From NCBI GenBank assembly GCA_964601205.1, contig CAZRML010000019.1:4144-68143 (forward strand): a stretch of 64,000 nt of DNA, given 5' to 3'. Below are positions 1 through 9,103 of the stretch, piece after piece; within the stretch, counting starts at the first letter, position 1; every line of letters begins with the position of its first letter. This DNA comes from JAQVEM01 sp964601205. GTDB taxonomy: Bacteria > Actinomycetota > Humimicrobiia > Humimicrobiales > Humimicrobiaceae. The position numbers were made by a program, and so were the translations under genes. The notes beneath the pieces are model-generated. The model did no database searches. It had not been told where the DNA came from and saw nothing but the letters and a program-made list of their open reading frames with translations.

Positions 1-1029
1 GCTGGTTAAACTACGCGAGCTTCTATTGAGTTCATTCCTATTTATTAGCACGGAACCATTGATTGTTATAACCGGCTTATTATATTTTTTAGCCAGTCTT
101 CCGATACCACAGACACCTTTGCCAAAAAATGTCTGCATGTCCAGGGCACCCTCACCGGTAATTACCAGGTCAGAATTTTTTATTTTGTCCTCAAGGCCTG
201 TTGCTTCAATAATAACATCAATACCATTTTTTATTTTAGCATTTAAAAAAGCAAACATCCCAGCACCCAGCCCGCCTGCCGCGCCCGAGCCTTTAATTTT
301 TCTTACATCCTTTCCCAGTTCCTTTTTTACAACTTCTGCAAAATTTTCAAGCCCCCTGTCAAGTTCTCTGACCATTTTACTATCAGCGCCCTTTTGTGGC
401 CCATACACATAGGCTGCACCATCTTTACCGGTAAGGGGGTTCATAACATCAACTGCAACCTCAAATTCACAGGATAGAATGAGCGGATTAACATCAGATA
501 CATCAATACGGTAAAGATTTATAAGTTCCCTGCCTTCCGGGCCCAGCTTTCTTCCTTTTTTATCATAGAATTTATAACCAAGGGCTCCGGCCATGCCCAG
601 TCCGCCATCATTGGTCGCACTCCCGCCAATGCCTGCTATTATTTTTTTGCAACCCATATCCAGGGCTTTTTTTATAAGTTCCCCGGTTCCGTAAGTTGTT
701 GTTTCCATTGGGTTCCTCTTCTCCGGAGGTACCAGCACCAGTCCGGAAGCAGAAGCCATTTCAATTACGGCGGTAGAATCCCCTATTATCCCAAACCTTG
801 CCTTTACTGGCTCCCCCAGAGGTCCGGTAACTTTTAGGCTCACGTATCTTCCATCATAGCCATCTACCAGGGTACTGACTGTCCCCTCGCCGCCATCAGC
901 AATGGGATTTACAATCACATCTACGCTGCTGTCAACTTCAAGTATGCTTTTTTTTATTATGTCACAAACTTCAACTGCCGAAAGACTGCCTTTATATTTA
1001 TCCGGAGAAACTAAGATTTTAAGTTTCAT
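1..1029 (-). CDS. Glycerate kinase (type I, GarK/GlxK family), 3' end cut by window edge
   Basis: Phosphorylates D-glycerate to phosphoglycerate, feeding glycerate into glycolysis. I read 343 codons with no stop before base 1; the family is usually about 375-380 residues, so only the extreme C-terminus is missing. Visible family motifs are SPDKYKGSLSA at residues 8-18, PIADGGEG at 42-49, GIGGSATNDGGLG at 133-145 and a later ITGEGALD. The start is taken at ATG 1029 because GGGTG lies 6 nt upstream; an in-frame ATG at 1035 abuts that motif and is less likely. The gene is cytoplasmic and stands apart from the next gene, so its operon partners, if any, lie to the left of the window. Confidence 0.9.
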   Translation of the reverse strand, partial: MKLKILVSPDKYKGSLSAVEVCDIIKKSILEVDSSVDVIVNPIADGGEGTVSTLVDGYDGRYVSLKVTGPLGEPVKARFGIIGDSTAVIEMASASGLVLVPPEKRNPMETTTYGTGELIKKALDMGCKKIIAGIGGSATNDGGLGMAGALGYKFYDKKGRKLGPEGRELINLYRIDVSDVNPLILSCEFEVAVDVMNPLTGKDGAAYVYGPQKGADSKMVRELDRGLENFAEVVKKELGKDVRKIKGSGAAGGLGAGMFAFLNAKIKNGIDVIIEATGLEDKIKNSDLVITGEGALDMQTFFGKGVCGIGRLAKKYNKPVITINGSVLINRNELNRSSRSLTS

Positions 1030-1357
1030 ATTCATCACCCGATATGATTCCAGTTCCCATTAGGTTTATAATAGATGGAATATTAAATTTTTAATGCTTT
1101 TCAGACTATCATAAAAATAAAACCAATAACAGTACTATGATAAAACATTCCTGTAATACCGGAGACCCGCAAACTTATGGCTACTGTTTACCAGCAGGTA
1201 CAGATAGATAAATGATTGACAGAGTTTGCTAATATTTCTAGTTACATAAATGTTATTAACAAAAATATTGTGGCGCGTAAAGTTTTATTGGGTTAATATT
1301 TATAGACATACATTTTCATGGACAACTGATAATATAATTTAGAGAAATGTTTAAAAA
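1030..1357. other. Intergenic region, no gene seen
   Basis: This 328-base stretch separates a minus-strand and a plus-strand gene, so it should hold divergent promoters. It is AT-rich apart from about 1155-1205, which can fold weakly (CTGT at about 1183 with ACAG near 1203, and CC with GG inside). I found no open reading frame with a credible start and no riboswitch class that fits. Confidence 0.5.
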
Positions 1358-1777
1358 ATGAATAGATTTTTAAGAATTTTGATTATTATCTGGGAATTAC
1401 CCCAGACTCTGCTTGCCGGTTCCATTATTATTTTTCTTAGAAGAAACCTCACCGGAAATGAAACTTTTAAAGATGCGCGCCTATTCTACGTAAAAAATTT
1501 TCCGGGAGCCATCTCGCTTGGAAGATTTATTATTTTAAATAAGGTATATTCCAGTGACGAAACGACAAAAAAACATGAATACGGGCATTCCCTGCAGTCT
1601 CTTTATCTGGGCTGGCTATACCTTATAATTGTCGGGCTGCCTTCAATAATAAGAGCATTTGCATGGAAATTACTAAAACTTGATAGTGCCTCTTACTACG
1701 GAGGATATCCTGAAAACTGGGCAAATAAACTGGGATTCCACAGAAAGAAGCATGCAATACCGAAACACTCACGGTAA
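1358..1777 (+). CDS. Small membrane protein with HEYGH zinc-site motif
   Basis: 139 residues. A hydrophobic N-terminal segment (about 6-28) and a second hydrophobic stretch (about 83-105) suggest membrane association. HEYGH at 73-77 is an HExxH-like metal-binding pentapeptide followed by SLQS, and the C-terminal SYYGGYPENWANKLG (112-126) resembles a conserved ending I associate with a family of uncharacterised small bacterial proteins carrying HEYGHxxQS. I infer a zinc-dependent membrane peptidase-like protein, but no substrate can be named and activity is unproven. There is no clear Shine-Dalgarno sequence before the ATG. It is a single gene, convergent with the GH30 gene. Confidence 0.6.
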   Translation: MNRFLRILIIIWELPQTLLAGSIIIFLRRNLTGNETFKDARLFYVKNFPGAISLGRFIILNKVYSSDETTKKHEYGHSLQSLYLGWLYLIIVGLPSIIRAFAWKLLKLDSASYYGGYPENWANKLGFHRKKHAIPKHSR

Positions 1778-1797
1778 TATCTATATGTTTTAAGCCA

Positions 1798-1815
1798 CCA
1801 TGCATAAATGCATGG
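1798..1815. repeat. Perfect inverted repeat between convergent genes
   Basis: CCATGCAT, two A, ATGCATGG: 8-bp arms with a 2-nt loop. It lies just after the HEYGH gene and before the convergent GH30 stop. No T-run follows on either strand, so it is a weak terminator candidate at best. Confidence 0.35.
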
Positions 1816-1872
1816 GTAATATCTAATATAAACTAATTTTTCCAGCAGATAATTTTAAAAGAATACACATAA

Positions 1873-3396
1873 TTATAAAGGTGATATAACAAAAGTACTC
1901 CAGGAAGTTTCAGGCAGTGTTACATCAAGCCAGTATTTATCCGTTCCTATTCTTATATCTTTCGCTTCACCATCAGCATTTTGCACCACGACAACAATAT
2001 CTCCATCAGGATTTAAAAAGGATATAGCATCCACACTGATAGCTGTTGTATCAATATATCTTGCTCCACTCTCTACGAAAAAAGTAAAATGCTTGAAGGC
2101 GTAGAACATAGGGGTATAAATTACCTCTCCGGTATTTTTATCAATAACAACTGCTGCATTTTGCGGCCACGGCCTTTCTGAATCAATGCTCTTTCCTTCT
2201 TCATCAAGTATCATATTCCAGAGGAGATATGAGTTTACTCCCTCATCAAAATACTCCTTTATTTTACCCCAGGTGTGCACACCATATTCCCAGTCATTCT
2301 GAGGGTGATCCGGATTAAAGTCAGGCTTCCAGTAAAAATTACCGCACTCAGTCTCTGTCTGCATAATTTTTTTATCGGGATAATTGCTGCGTACCCATAA
2401 GACAGAATTAACTCCGCTCCACTGGAAACCCACTATTGATATGTAGTCTCTGGCCACAGGGTCACTCAATACAGTTTCCGGGAATGATGAATATTCGCCA
2501 TCCTGTATGGTCCCCAGCATTATTTCTGCTCCCACACCTCTCTCTTCAAACAGAGGTCCCATATAATCTCTTATAAAAACCAGGAACTGTTCGGGGGTCC
2601 ACAGGCAACTGGGATAGTGAGTTTCAATATAGGGCTCATTCTGGACAGCGACTGCAAATATATCAATCCCTTCATTTCTGTATTCCTCAACAAAGCGTGC
2701 AAGATACAGAGCAAATGCTTCATATGTATCGGGGTCATCCTTCATATTGCCCCCATCAAATTCACCATTCGTTTTCATCCATGTTGGAGGAGTCCAGACC
2801 GAAGCCCAGATTTTTAAATCTGGCCTGTATTCCATAGCCTTTTTTATATAGGGTATAAGGTATTCCCTGTCTCTTTCAATGGAAAAATTTTTCATCTCAA
2901 AATCATTTTCTGCCTCATTTAATGTATAGCGGCTGGTTGCATAATCACTCGCTCCGATAGGCACCCTGCAGATATTAAATTTAGCGCCTTCCTGCGGGTC
3001 AAAAAGCTCCTTCATAACTTCGTCTCTTTTACCGGGGGCAAGAAGCAGAAGAGCTTCCCAGCCTTTTTCATTGAATGCCCCTCCAAAACCATCAATTTCC
3101 TGTTTTGTAGAAGAAGGGTCTGCTGTAACATGTACCCTCTTACCATCATACTCACCCAGCAGAGCCGGGGGGTCCATATCCTCCCACTGCCCCCCGGGGG
3201 TGGTAATTTTCCATAGAACTTCTCCCGTCAGGGTTTCCTTATCCCGCTCTTCTTCGCTGGCAGTGCCGGCAATATCTTCTTCTGTCTCATATTCGCTATC
3301 TACTGTAGTTTGACTGCTGCATGAAATAAAAATAAAAATAATTGACATTGCTATTAATATGGCCAGAAATTTTTTGGTTAATTTTTTTATTTTCAT
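1873..3396 (-). CDS. Secreted lipoprotein glycoside hydrolase, GH30 family
   Basis: 507 residues. A lipoprotein signal ends in FIFISC (Cys 26), followed by an acidic low-complexity linker to about 55, so the enzyme is probably tethered outside the membrane. The catalytic barrel shows GH30 landmarks: FGGAF near 104-108, SVWTPPTWMK at 199-208, the acid/base Glu 254 in VQNEP, and the nucleophile in QTETECG (Glu 348 or 350). GH30 enzymes are retaining glycosidases acting on beta-glucans, glucosylceramide, xylan or beta-1,6-glucan; the subfamily cannot be fixed here. A beta-sandwich C-terminal part is normal for the family. It is monocistronic, with the GGDEF-HD-GYP gene upstream on the same strand 70 nt away. 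Confidence 0.88.
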   Translation of the reverse strand: MKIKKLTKKFLAILIAMSIIFIFISCSSQTTVDSEYETEEDIAGTASEEERDKETLTGEVLWKITTPGGQWEDMDPPALLGEYDGKRVHVTADPSSTKQEIDGFGGAFNEKGWEALLLLAPGKRDEVMKELFDPQEGAKFNICRVPIGASDYATSRYTLNEAENDFEMKNFSIERDREYLIPYIKKAMEYRPDLKIWASVWTPPTWMKTNGEFDGGNMKDDPDTYEAFALYLARFVEEYRNEGIDIFAVAVQNEPYIETHYPSCLWTPEQFLVFIRDYMGPLFEERGVGAEIMLGTIQDGEYSSFPETVLSDPVARDYISIVGFQWSGVNSVLWVRSNYPDKKIMQTETECGNFYWKPDFNPDHPQNDWEYGVHTWGKIKEYFDEGVNSYLLWNMILDEEGKSIDSERPWPQNAAVVIDKNTGEVIYTPMFYAFKHFTFFVESGARYIDTTAISVDAISFLNPDGDIVVVVQNADGEAKDIRIGTDKYWLDVTLPETSWSTFVISPL

Positions 3397-3466
3397 ATTA
3401 TAACCTCATGTTATCTAGTTTTTCCTATTGTTATTTAAAAAACTTTATATGCTTTAAATTTATGTT

Positions 3467-4927
3467 TTAATATCTTTTATTTCTCTCTAAAATTTCCACA
3501 AATTTTTCTACGAGGTGGGGGTCAAACTGTATGCCGCTGAATTTTTTAAGCTCTGCTATTGCATTCTTTTTACTTATAGCTTTTTTATAGGGCCTTCCTG
3601 TTACCATAACCTCGTAAGCATCAACTATGGCTATTATTCTGGAGAGAACAGGAATATCTTCACCTTTGAGCCCCTGGGGGTAGCCCTTACCGTTCCACCA
3701 TTCATGAACAGTGAGAATATATTCCGCTATGCTTGAAAGCTGATGCGAGGATAATGCGATACGGTAACCAATCTCGGGATGGCGCTTTATGGTTTCCCAC
3801 TCCTTTTTACTCAGGTTTTCCTTTTTATTCAATATAATGTCAAGAATCGCTACTTTGCCTATATCATGTATCGTCGCCAGGAGAGATAACTCGTCAAGTT
3901 CAGAAGCCCGCAGGCCAATAGAATTTCCCAGCTTTACGGACATTTCTTTAATCCTTCGGGTATGTTTCTCGGTCTTAACACTATTTTCAAATAATGTTTT
4001 TTCAAGTGACGATATTATGGAACTAATAATACTTTTCGTTTCCCTGAGTTTCTGGCTGTACATATTGTCTTCTGCCTTCTTTGTTATTTTAGAAAAATCC
4101 TCTTTGCTCTCGCGCTTGGTAGATGTCCCCAGTGATACACTCAGGGGTATTTTTCCCCCGCTTACTTTTGTAGCTCTTTCTTTAATTCTTTGTTCAATCT
4201 TCCGTGCAACTTCTTCCCCGGTTTTGGGAAGAAGCATTGAAAATTCATCTCCGCCCCATCTTGCAACAATATCCTCCGCTCTGCAACAGCTCTTGAGAAC
4301 ATTTGAAAAACTTATCAGTATCCTGTCCCCCTCATCGTGGCCAAAAGCATCATTTATCAGTTTTAACCCATTTACATCCCCGATAATAACGCTCAGAGGC
4401 AGTTGCCTTTCTGTATCCAGCCTATTTAATTCTTCCTCAAAATAAGCCCGGTTGTATAAATCGGTAAGACTATCGTGGAAAGATAAATAAGAAAGGCGCA
4501 TCTCCGTAGCCTTCCTTTCCGATATATCACGAAGAACACCTTCTATTGCTTCCAGCTCACCCCCGGCGTTGTAAATGGGGGTTATTTTGTTCTCGTACCA
4601 GATTGTATCGCCGTTTTTATGAATAAAACGAATTTCAACCGGTTTTGAGTAATCAAAATCTCCACTGTTTATTTGCTTTATTATAAATCTATCATCCGGA
4701 TGGATAATTTTACGCCAGAAAGTAGGGCCATTATAGAACTGCTCCGGGTAGTAGCCAAGATTCTTAACTGCTGAAGAACTCACATACTCATATTTAAAGC
4801 CCGGAATTAATCTATACCTGTATATTATGTCCGGAGAATTTTCTATGAGTCTTTTGAAATATAATTCATCTTCTTTCTGTTTATTTATATTTTCGCCTTT
4901 TTTAAAACCCGATTTATTTTCTTTCAT
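3467..4927 (-). CDS. PAS-GGDEF-HD-GYP bifunctional c-di-GMP protein
   Basis: 486 residues, predicted cytosolic sensor making and/or degrading cyclic di-GMP. PAS domain about 25-140, ending in the usual DISERKA. The GGDEF domain has an intact GGDEF at 225-229 and an RxxD inhibitory site (Arg 216, Asp 219) at the canonical spacing. The HD-GYP domain has HD at 354-355, HPEIGYR and GKGYPQGLKG near 413-422. The usual HHE before GYP reads VHE here (Glu 409), losing one His. The order PAS then cyclase then phosphodiesterase recurs in two other genes in this window. No membrane segment is visible. Confidence 0.9.
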   Translation of the reverse strand: MKENKSGFKKGENINKQKEDELYFKRLIENSPDIIYRYRLIPGFKYEYVSSSAVKNLGYYPEQFYNGPTFWRKIIHPDDRFIIKQINSGDFDYSKPVEIRFIHKNGDTIWYENKITPIYNAGGELEAIEGVLRDISERKATEMRLSYLSFHDSLTDLYNRAYFEEELNRLDTERQLPLSVIIGDVNGLKLINDAFGHDEGDRILISFSNVLKSCCRAEDIVARWGGDEFSMLLPKTGEEVARKIEQRIKERATKVSGGKIPLSVSLGTSTKRESKEDFSKITKKAEDNMYSQKLRETKSIISSIISSLEKTLFENSVKTEKHTRRIKEMSVKLGNSIGLRASELDELSLLATIHDIGKVAILDIILNKKENLSKKEWETIKRHPEIGYRIALSSHQLSSIAEYILTVHEWWNGKGYPQGLKGEDIPVLSRIIAIVDAYEVMVTGRPYKKAISKKNAIAELKKFSGIQFDPHLVEKFVEILERNKRY

Positions 4928-5175
4928 TACCCGCTCTCATATTTTAGTTATTCCAGAATAATAATTACATTTTTTTTATTATATAATAATTGTCTCAATA
5001 ATTCATTAATAGCTTATTAATTTAAATTAAAAGCTCATTTTTACCATATTTCCCCAATATGTTGATACTATTGTCAACTAATTATTGCCCAAAAAACTTA
5101 TATAACTCCTTTTAATATTATAGAATTAAAAAATATTTAAATAACCTGTCATATTAAATATATAATGTATATATA

Positions 5176-5514
5176 ATGTATTCCAATAAGAACTTCGGTG
5201 CAGCATTAACTGAAATAATAAAACAAAAGAAAATAAAACTCAGAAGCCTTGCCGGCAAAACAAATCTTAATTACAGCTATTTCAGCAAACTCAAAAAAAG
5301 GAAAGGCCATCCTCCCATTTCAACCATTGAGTTAATTTCCGGGGCACTGGATATTCCACCGGAGTATTTCATGGAGTACAGGATTTATAAAATTGACAGA
5401 ATCCTGAAGAATAACCCGGATATTATTAACAGGGCTTATAACTATTTAACGAATCTTTTAAGCAAAGAAAAATTAAAGGTAGCTGAAAGAAAAAAATCAT
5501 TCACAGATAAGTAA
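5176..5514 (+). CDS. XRE-family helix-turn-helix regulator
   Basis: 112 residues. Residues 8-63 form a Cro/C1-type DNA-binding domain: LRSLAGKTNLNYSYFSKLKK provides helices two and three, followed by ISTIELISGALDIPPEYF, the typical dimer-side helix pair. The short basic tail has no obvious ligand-binding domain. It precedes the PflX-like radical SAM gene by 54 nt on the same strand and may be cotranscribed, but nothing shows they share a function. An earlier ATG at 5165 reaches a stop after two codons, so 5176 is the start. Confidence 0.8.
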   Translation: MYSNKNFGAALTEIIKQKKIKLRSLAGKTNLNYSYFSKLKKRKGHPPISTIELISGALDIPPEYFMEYRIYKIDRILKNNPDIINRAYNYLTNLLSKEKLKVAERKKSFTDK

Positions 5515-5568
5515 AATTATTATATCTTTAACCTGCCATAATTCAATTTAAACTATATTTTTTAAATC

Positions 5569-6525
5569 ATGGAACTTGAAGAGCTTTCAGAATCGCTTGA
5601 TGAAATTTTAAATAGCTGTGTGATATGCCCGCATAAATGCAGGGTTAACAGGATAAAGGGCGAAACAGGTTTATGCATGGCCGGCTATAAACCTGTAATA
5701 TCGTCAGTTATACCCCATCACGGAGAAGAACCTCCAATTTCGGGTACAGGCGGTTCTGGAACTATCTTTTTTTCATACTGTAACATGAAATGTGTTTATT
5801 GCCAGAATTATCAGATAAGCCAGGAATTTGAAGGAGTAGAATACAGCATACCGGAACTGGCAGAAAGCATGGTGGCTTTACAGAATTCCGGTTGTCACAA
5901 TATCAATCTTGTATCTCCGACTATATGGATCCCCCAGATAATAAAAGCCCTCGGCATCGCCAGGGCCGGGGGTCTCTCAATTCCTATAGTCTTTAATACC
6001 GGTGGTTATGAAAACCCCCGGATTATAAAGATGCTTGACGGGGTTATTGATATCTATATGCCGGATATGCGCTATAGCAGCGACTGCATGGCAAAAAAAT
6101 ACTCCATGGTAGAAGAATACACCCTGTATAACAGGCATTCGGTTAAAGAAATGTACAGGCAGGTCGGGGGACTCAAATTAAACAAAGAAGGGATAGCCAT
6201 AAAAGGCCTTCTTATAAGACTGCTTGTAATGCCTGAAAATATCGGGGGAATCAAAAAGACCCTGGATTTTATTAAAAATGAGTTATCCGCTGATGTATAT
6301 TTAAGTATTATGGCCCAATATCATCCGGTTTATAATGCATTCAAATATCCGGAGTTAAATAAAATGATTACCGCAAAAGAATATTATGAAGTGGTAAAGT
6401 ACGCTGAAAAAAAAGGCTTCAGATACGGCTGGACTCAGGATTATGTCTCATTTGATACCGAAGAAGATCTTTTTATTCCCGATTTTAACCAGAATAAGGT
6501 TTTTAAATATTACAAGAATAAATAA
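5569..6525 (+). CDS. PflX-like radical SAM protein (COG1313)
   Basis: 318 residues. Radical SAM cluster motif CxxxCxxC at Cys 71, 75 and 78 (SYCNMKCVYCQN). An N-terminal cysteine set (Cys 17, 20, 24, 36, in CVICPHKCRVN and GLCMAGY) is typical of the PflX family, related to pyruvate formate-lyase activases and to the AmmeMemoRadiSam protein. The family's substrate is not established; a glycyl-radical activase role is only suggested by homology, and no glycyl-radical enzyme gene is adjacent. Length is normal. No clear Shine-Dalgarno before ATG. It is convergent with the polX gene, 1 nt apart. Confidence 0.82.
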   Translation: MELEELSESLDEILNSCVICPHKCRVNRIKGETGLCMAGYKPVISSVIPHHGEEPPISGTGGSGTIFFSYCNMKCVYCQNYQISQEFEGVEYSIPELAESMVALQNSGCHNINLVSPTIWIPQIIKALGIARAGGLSIPIVFNTGGYENPRIIKMLDGVIDIYMPDMRYSSDCMAKKYSMVEEYTLYNRHSVKEMYRQVGGLKLNKEGIAIKGLLIRLLVMPENIGGIKKTLDFIKNELSADVYLSIMAQYHPVYNAFKYPELNKMITAKEYYEVVKYAEKKGFRYGWTQDYVSFDTEEDLFIPDFNQNKVFKYYKNK

Positions 6526-6526
6526 A

Positions 6527-8350
6527 TTAATTTCTCTTTGTCTTCCATTCCATTAGCTCATTCAGGGATAAAGTATTTAAAACATCCTTTTTCTCAAGCC
6601 CTGCTCTTCTGGCTGTATCCACACCCAGCCTTATCATATCTAAATTATTGGGGCGATGCGAATCGGTATTTATAACCATTTTTACCCCCATTTTTGATGC
6701 CTTCCCGGCATTTTGCTCGTTAAGGTCCATTCTTAAAAAATATGAATTTATTTCCAGCGCTTTATTATTTTTTGCCGCTTTCTCAATTAATTTATCAATA
6801 TCAATAAAATAAGGCGCTCTGCTGCCAAAAACAACTCCAGTGGGATGTCCAATAAAATCTAAATATTTATTTTTAACTGCACTAATTGCCATGGCGGTAT
6901 TTTCTGCTTCCGAGTTCATGTAAGATGAATGCATTGAGCCAATAGCTATATCCAGTTTTTTGATTATATCATCTGGATAATCAAGTTTATCCACCCATTT
7001 TATATCAATCTCTGAACCCATTAAAATACGAAAATCTTTAAATCTTGATTTTAATTTGTTTACATAAATGGTTTTCTCTTCCAGTCCCCTCTCATCAAGC
7101 CCCCTGCCGTAATAATTGCTTGGTGAATGATCCGTAATTGCCATATATTCATAGTTATACTTTTTAATCCTTTCAACCATATCATCAATACTCAGGGCCC
7201 CGTCGCTCCACTCTGAATGCACGTGCAAATCTCCTTTGATATCCTCCATAGTTAAAAGCACCGGCAGTGAGTACCCTGCAGCCAGTTCAACTTCTCCCCT
7301 GTCTTCTCTTAATTCAGGAGGTATATATTGAAGGCCAACTTTTTCATAGATTCTTTCTTCAGAAATGGAACCGTCGGAAATGAATTTTTCTATCTGCTCC
7401 TCTCCTTCCTTCGTAAGGCTACCAATTTCAATACTGCCATTTTTTATATAACCCCTTTTACCTGCTATTTTCTCCAATTTTTTAATATGTTTTTTGCTGC
7501 CCGTGGTATACAGCAAATCTTTAGCCCAGTTTTTACCAGTGCTTATAATAAGCTCAAGTTCTATCCCAAAAATGGTTCCGAACCTCCCGCTTACACTCCC
7601 GGGTCTCAAATCAGTACTTATAAAATCTTTGATAAACTTAAGTGACTTTATTTCTTCTAATAATTCCCTGCTTCGCTGCAGGTCATATAAACTCCTATTA
7701 AACTCCGGTAATATAAGAATATCTATATCTTTCACCATATACTTTTTTCTTCTCAGGGAACCAGCCACTACTGCTTTTTTTACACTTTTAATCCCGTGCA
7801 GGCCATTTATTATTTCTTCCAGATAAAGTTCAACTCTCCAGCGGGGATATAAATTTTTTATGCTCTTAAGATATTTGATAGATTCCCTCAGCCTGCGTGC
7901 GTAAAATGATCTTTCTCCGGTTACAATTAAATTATTATCTGAAATAATGTTAAAAATTTTTTCATCAATACCGGTGCCGGCAAGTTTTTCCTTTAAATCT
8001 TCAAGATTACTTATGCCTAAAGCCTTATATATACTAAATATCCTTTTTTTGCCAAACCCGCTTATTTTTATCAGCCTTATTAGATCATCAGTATAAACTG
8101 CTTTCAATTGTTCATATAATCCAATGCTCCCGGTCTTCATATATTCCAGTACGAGTTCATAGGCGAGTTTCTCCATTCCATATAATTCTTTAAGCCTGCC
8201 ACTGCTATAAACTCTTTTAATTCCTTCGGGACTATCTCTAAGCGTCCTTGCCGCTACCGCCAGGTTTGACACATCATCCCTGTTAATATCAGTGGACTTC
8301 TTAATTTCCCCAATATCAGCCAGGATATTTGCCAGTTTTAAATTAATCAT
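6527..8350 (-). CDS. polX: PolX-type DNA polymerase/PHP protein, divergent paralogue
   Basis: 607 residues with helix-hairpin-helix N-terminus, polymerase-beta palm and C-terminal PHP phosphoesterase. The nucleotidyl-transfer motif GSLRRKKYMVKDIDILI puts the first two metal Asp at 208 and 210. The strand expected to carry the third Asp reads FGIELELII, giving Glu 264/266 instead. The PHP metal set is complete: HVH at 375-377, Asp 383, TDH near 406-408, SEID at 446-449, SMH at 472-474, GHP at 501-503 and TDSH at 562-565. So exonuclease or phosphoesterase activity looks intact while polymerase activity is doubtful. Family role is gap filling in base excision repair. The second PolX gene lies 0.9 kb away in opposite orientation. 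Confidence 0.85.
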   Translation of the reverse strand: MINLKLANILADIGEIKKSTDINRDDVSNLAVAARTLRDSPEGIKRVYSSGRLKELYGMEKLAYELVLEYMKTGSIGLYEQLKAVYTDDLIRLIKISGFGKKRIFSIYKALGISNLEDLKEKLAGTGIDEKIFNIISDNNLIVTGERSFYARRLRESIKYLKSIKNLYPRWRVELYLEEIINGLHGIKSVKKAVVAGSLRRKKYMVKDIDILILPEFNRSLYDLQRSRELLEEIKSLKFIKDFISTDLRPGSVSGRFGTIFGIELELIISTGKNWAKDLLYTTGSKKHIKKLEKIAGKRGYIKNGSIEIGSLTKEGEEQIEKFISDGSISEERIYEKVGLQYIPPELREDRGEVELAAGYSLPVLLTMEDIKGDLHVHSEWSDGALSIDDMVERIKKYNYEYMAITDHSPSNYYGRGLDERGLEEKTIYVNKLKSRFKDFRILMGSEIDIKWVDKLDYPDDIIKKLDIAIGSMHSSYMNSEAENTAMAISAVKNKYLDFIGHPTGVVFGSRAPYFIDIDKLIEKAAKNNKALEINSYFLRMDLNEQNAGKASKMGVKMVINTDSHRPNNLDMIRLGVDTARRAGLEKKDVLNTLSLNELMEWKTKRN

Positions 8351-8433
8351 CTAATCAATAATTTGTTATATGTTATAATGTTTTATATATAGATATTTAA
8401 ATCAAAATATTATATCACAAAACGCTTCAAGTG

Positions 8434-9099
8434 ATGAGACAAAAAAACAATTACCATCCTGGAGAAGACACTGAAGAGTATCAGATTTTACGTGAAAAAA
8501 TGGTAAAAGAGCAGATTATCCACCGCGGGGTAACGGACAAGAGAGTAATTGATGCGTTAATGAAAGTGCCCCGGCATATTTTTGTAGACAGAGAGTATAA
8601 AAGCTCCGCCTATGGGGACAGGCCACTTCCAATTGGCTCCGGCCAGACAATCTCGCAACCATATATAGTGGCGCTCATGACAGAAAGCCTGGAAATTACC
8701 GGAAATGAAAAAGTTCTGGAAATCGGTACCGGCTCGGGCTACCAGGTTGCAATCCTTGCCGGGCTGGTAAAAGAAGTTTACACCGTAGAAGTAATTACCT
8801 CCCTTTATGAAAGAAATAAAAAACTTCTTTCCGGGTATAAAAACATAAAAATGAGCAACCATGATGGTTACCTCGGATGGAAAGAGTACGCACCATATGA
8901 TAGAATAATTGTTACTGCAGCACCCGATCATATACCACGCATATTCATCAAGCAATTAAAAGAAGGTGGAATTATGATTATTCCTGTCGGTCCCCCGGGC
9001 TGGAACCAGGTATTATATAAAGTAATTAAAGAAAAAAATAATATAAAAAAAATAAAATTATGCGATGTTTCTTTCGTACCCATGACCGGGGCCAAATAA
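8434..9099 (+). CDS. pcm: Protein-L-isoaspartate O-methyltransferase
   Basis: Repairs isoaspartyl residues in aged proteins using SAM. About 221 residues. Family hallmarks: RHIFVDREYKSSAYGDRPLPIG, the substrate-site GQTISQPYIVALMTE, the SAM-binding VLEIGTGSGYQVAILA, and the ending DVSFVPMTG. ATG at 8434 is preferred; a GTG directly before it at 8431 could also serve. No strong ribosome site is visible. It is divergent from the first polX gene (about 80 nt shared promoter region) and leads a plus-strand series with a small frame, polX and nth, suggesting a damage-repair transcription unit. Confidence 0.93.
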   Translation: MRQKNNYHPGEDTEEYQILREKMVKEQIIHRGVTDKRVIDALMKVPRHIFVDREYKSSAYGDRPLPIGSGQTISQPYIVALMTESLEITGNEKVLEIGTGSGYQVAILAGLVKEVYTVEVITSLYERNKKLLSGYKNIKMSNHDGYLGWKEYAPYDRIIVTAAPDHIPRIFIKQLKEGGIMIIPVGPPGWNQVLYKVIKEKNNIKKIKLCDVSFVPMTGAK

Positions 9100-9103
9100 T
9101 AAA

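Noticed and set aside
26..412. Plus-strand open frame of 128 codons
   Set aside because: It is antisense to the well-supported glycerate kinase and has no family features.
1150..1210. Stretch resembling parts of a c-di-GMP (GEMM) riboswitch
   Set aside because: Only the fragments CGCAAA and a late GGT-like arm resemble the consensus; the paired helices P1a/P1b and the GNRA-receptor layout cannot be drawn.
3789..4445. Long plus-strand frame (218 codons)
   Set aside because: Antisense to the PAS-GGDEF-HD-GYP gene; low-complexity hydrophobic product arising from the opposite-strand codon pattern.
7328..7826. Two overlapping plus-strand frames of over 100 codons
   Set aside because: Both lie antisense within polX and show no recognisable domain.
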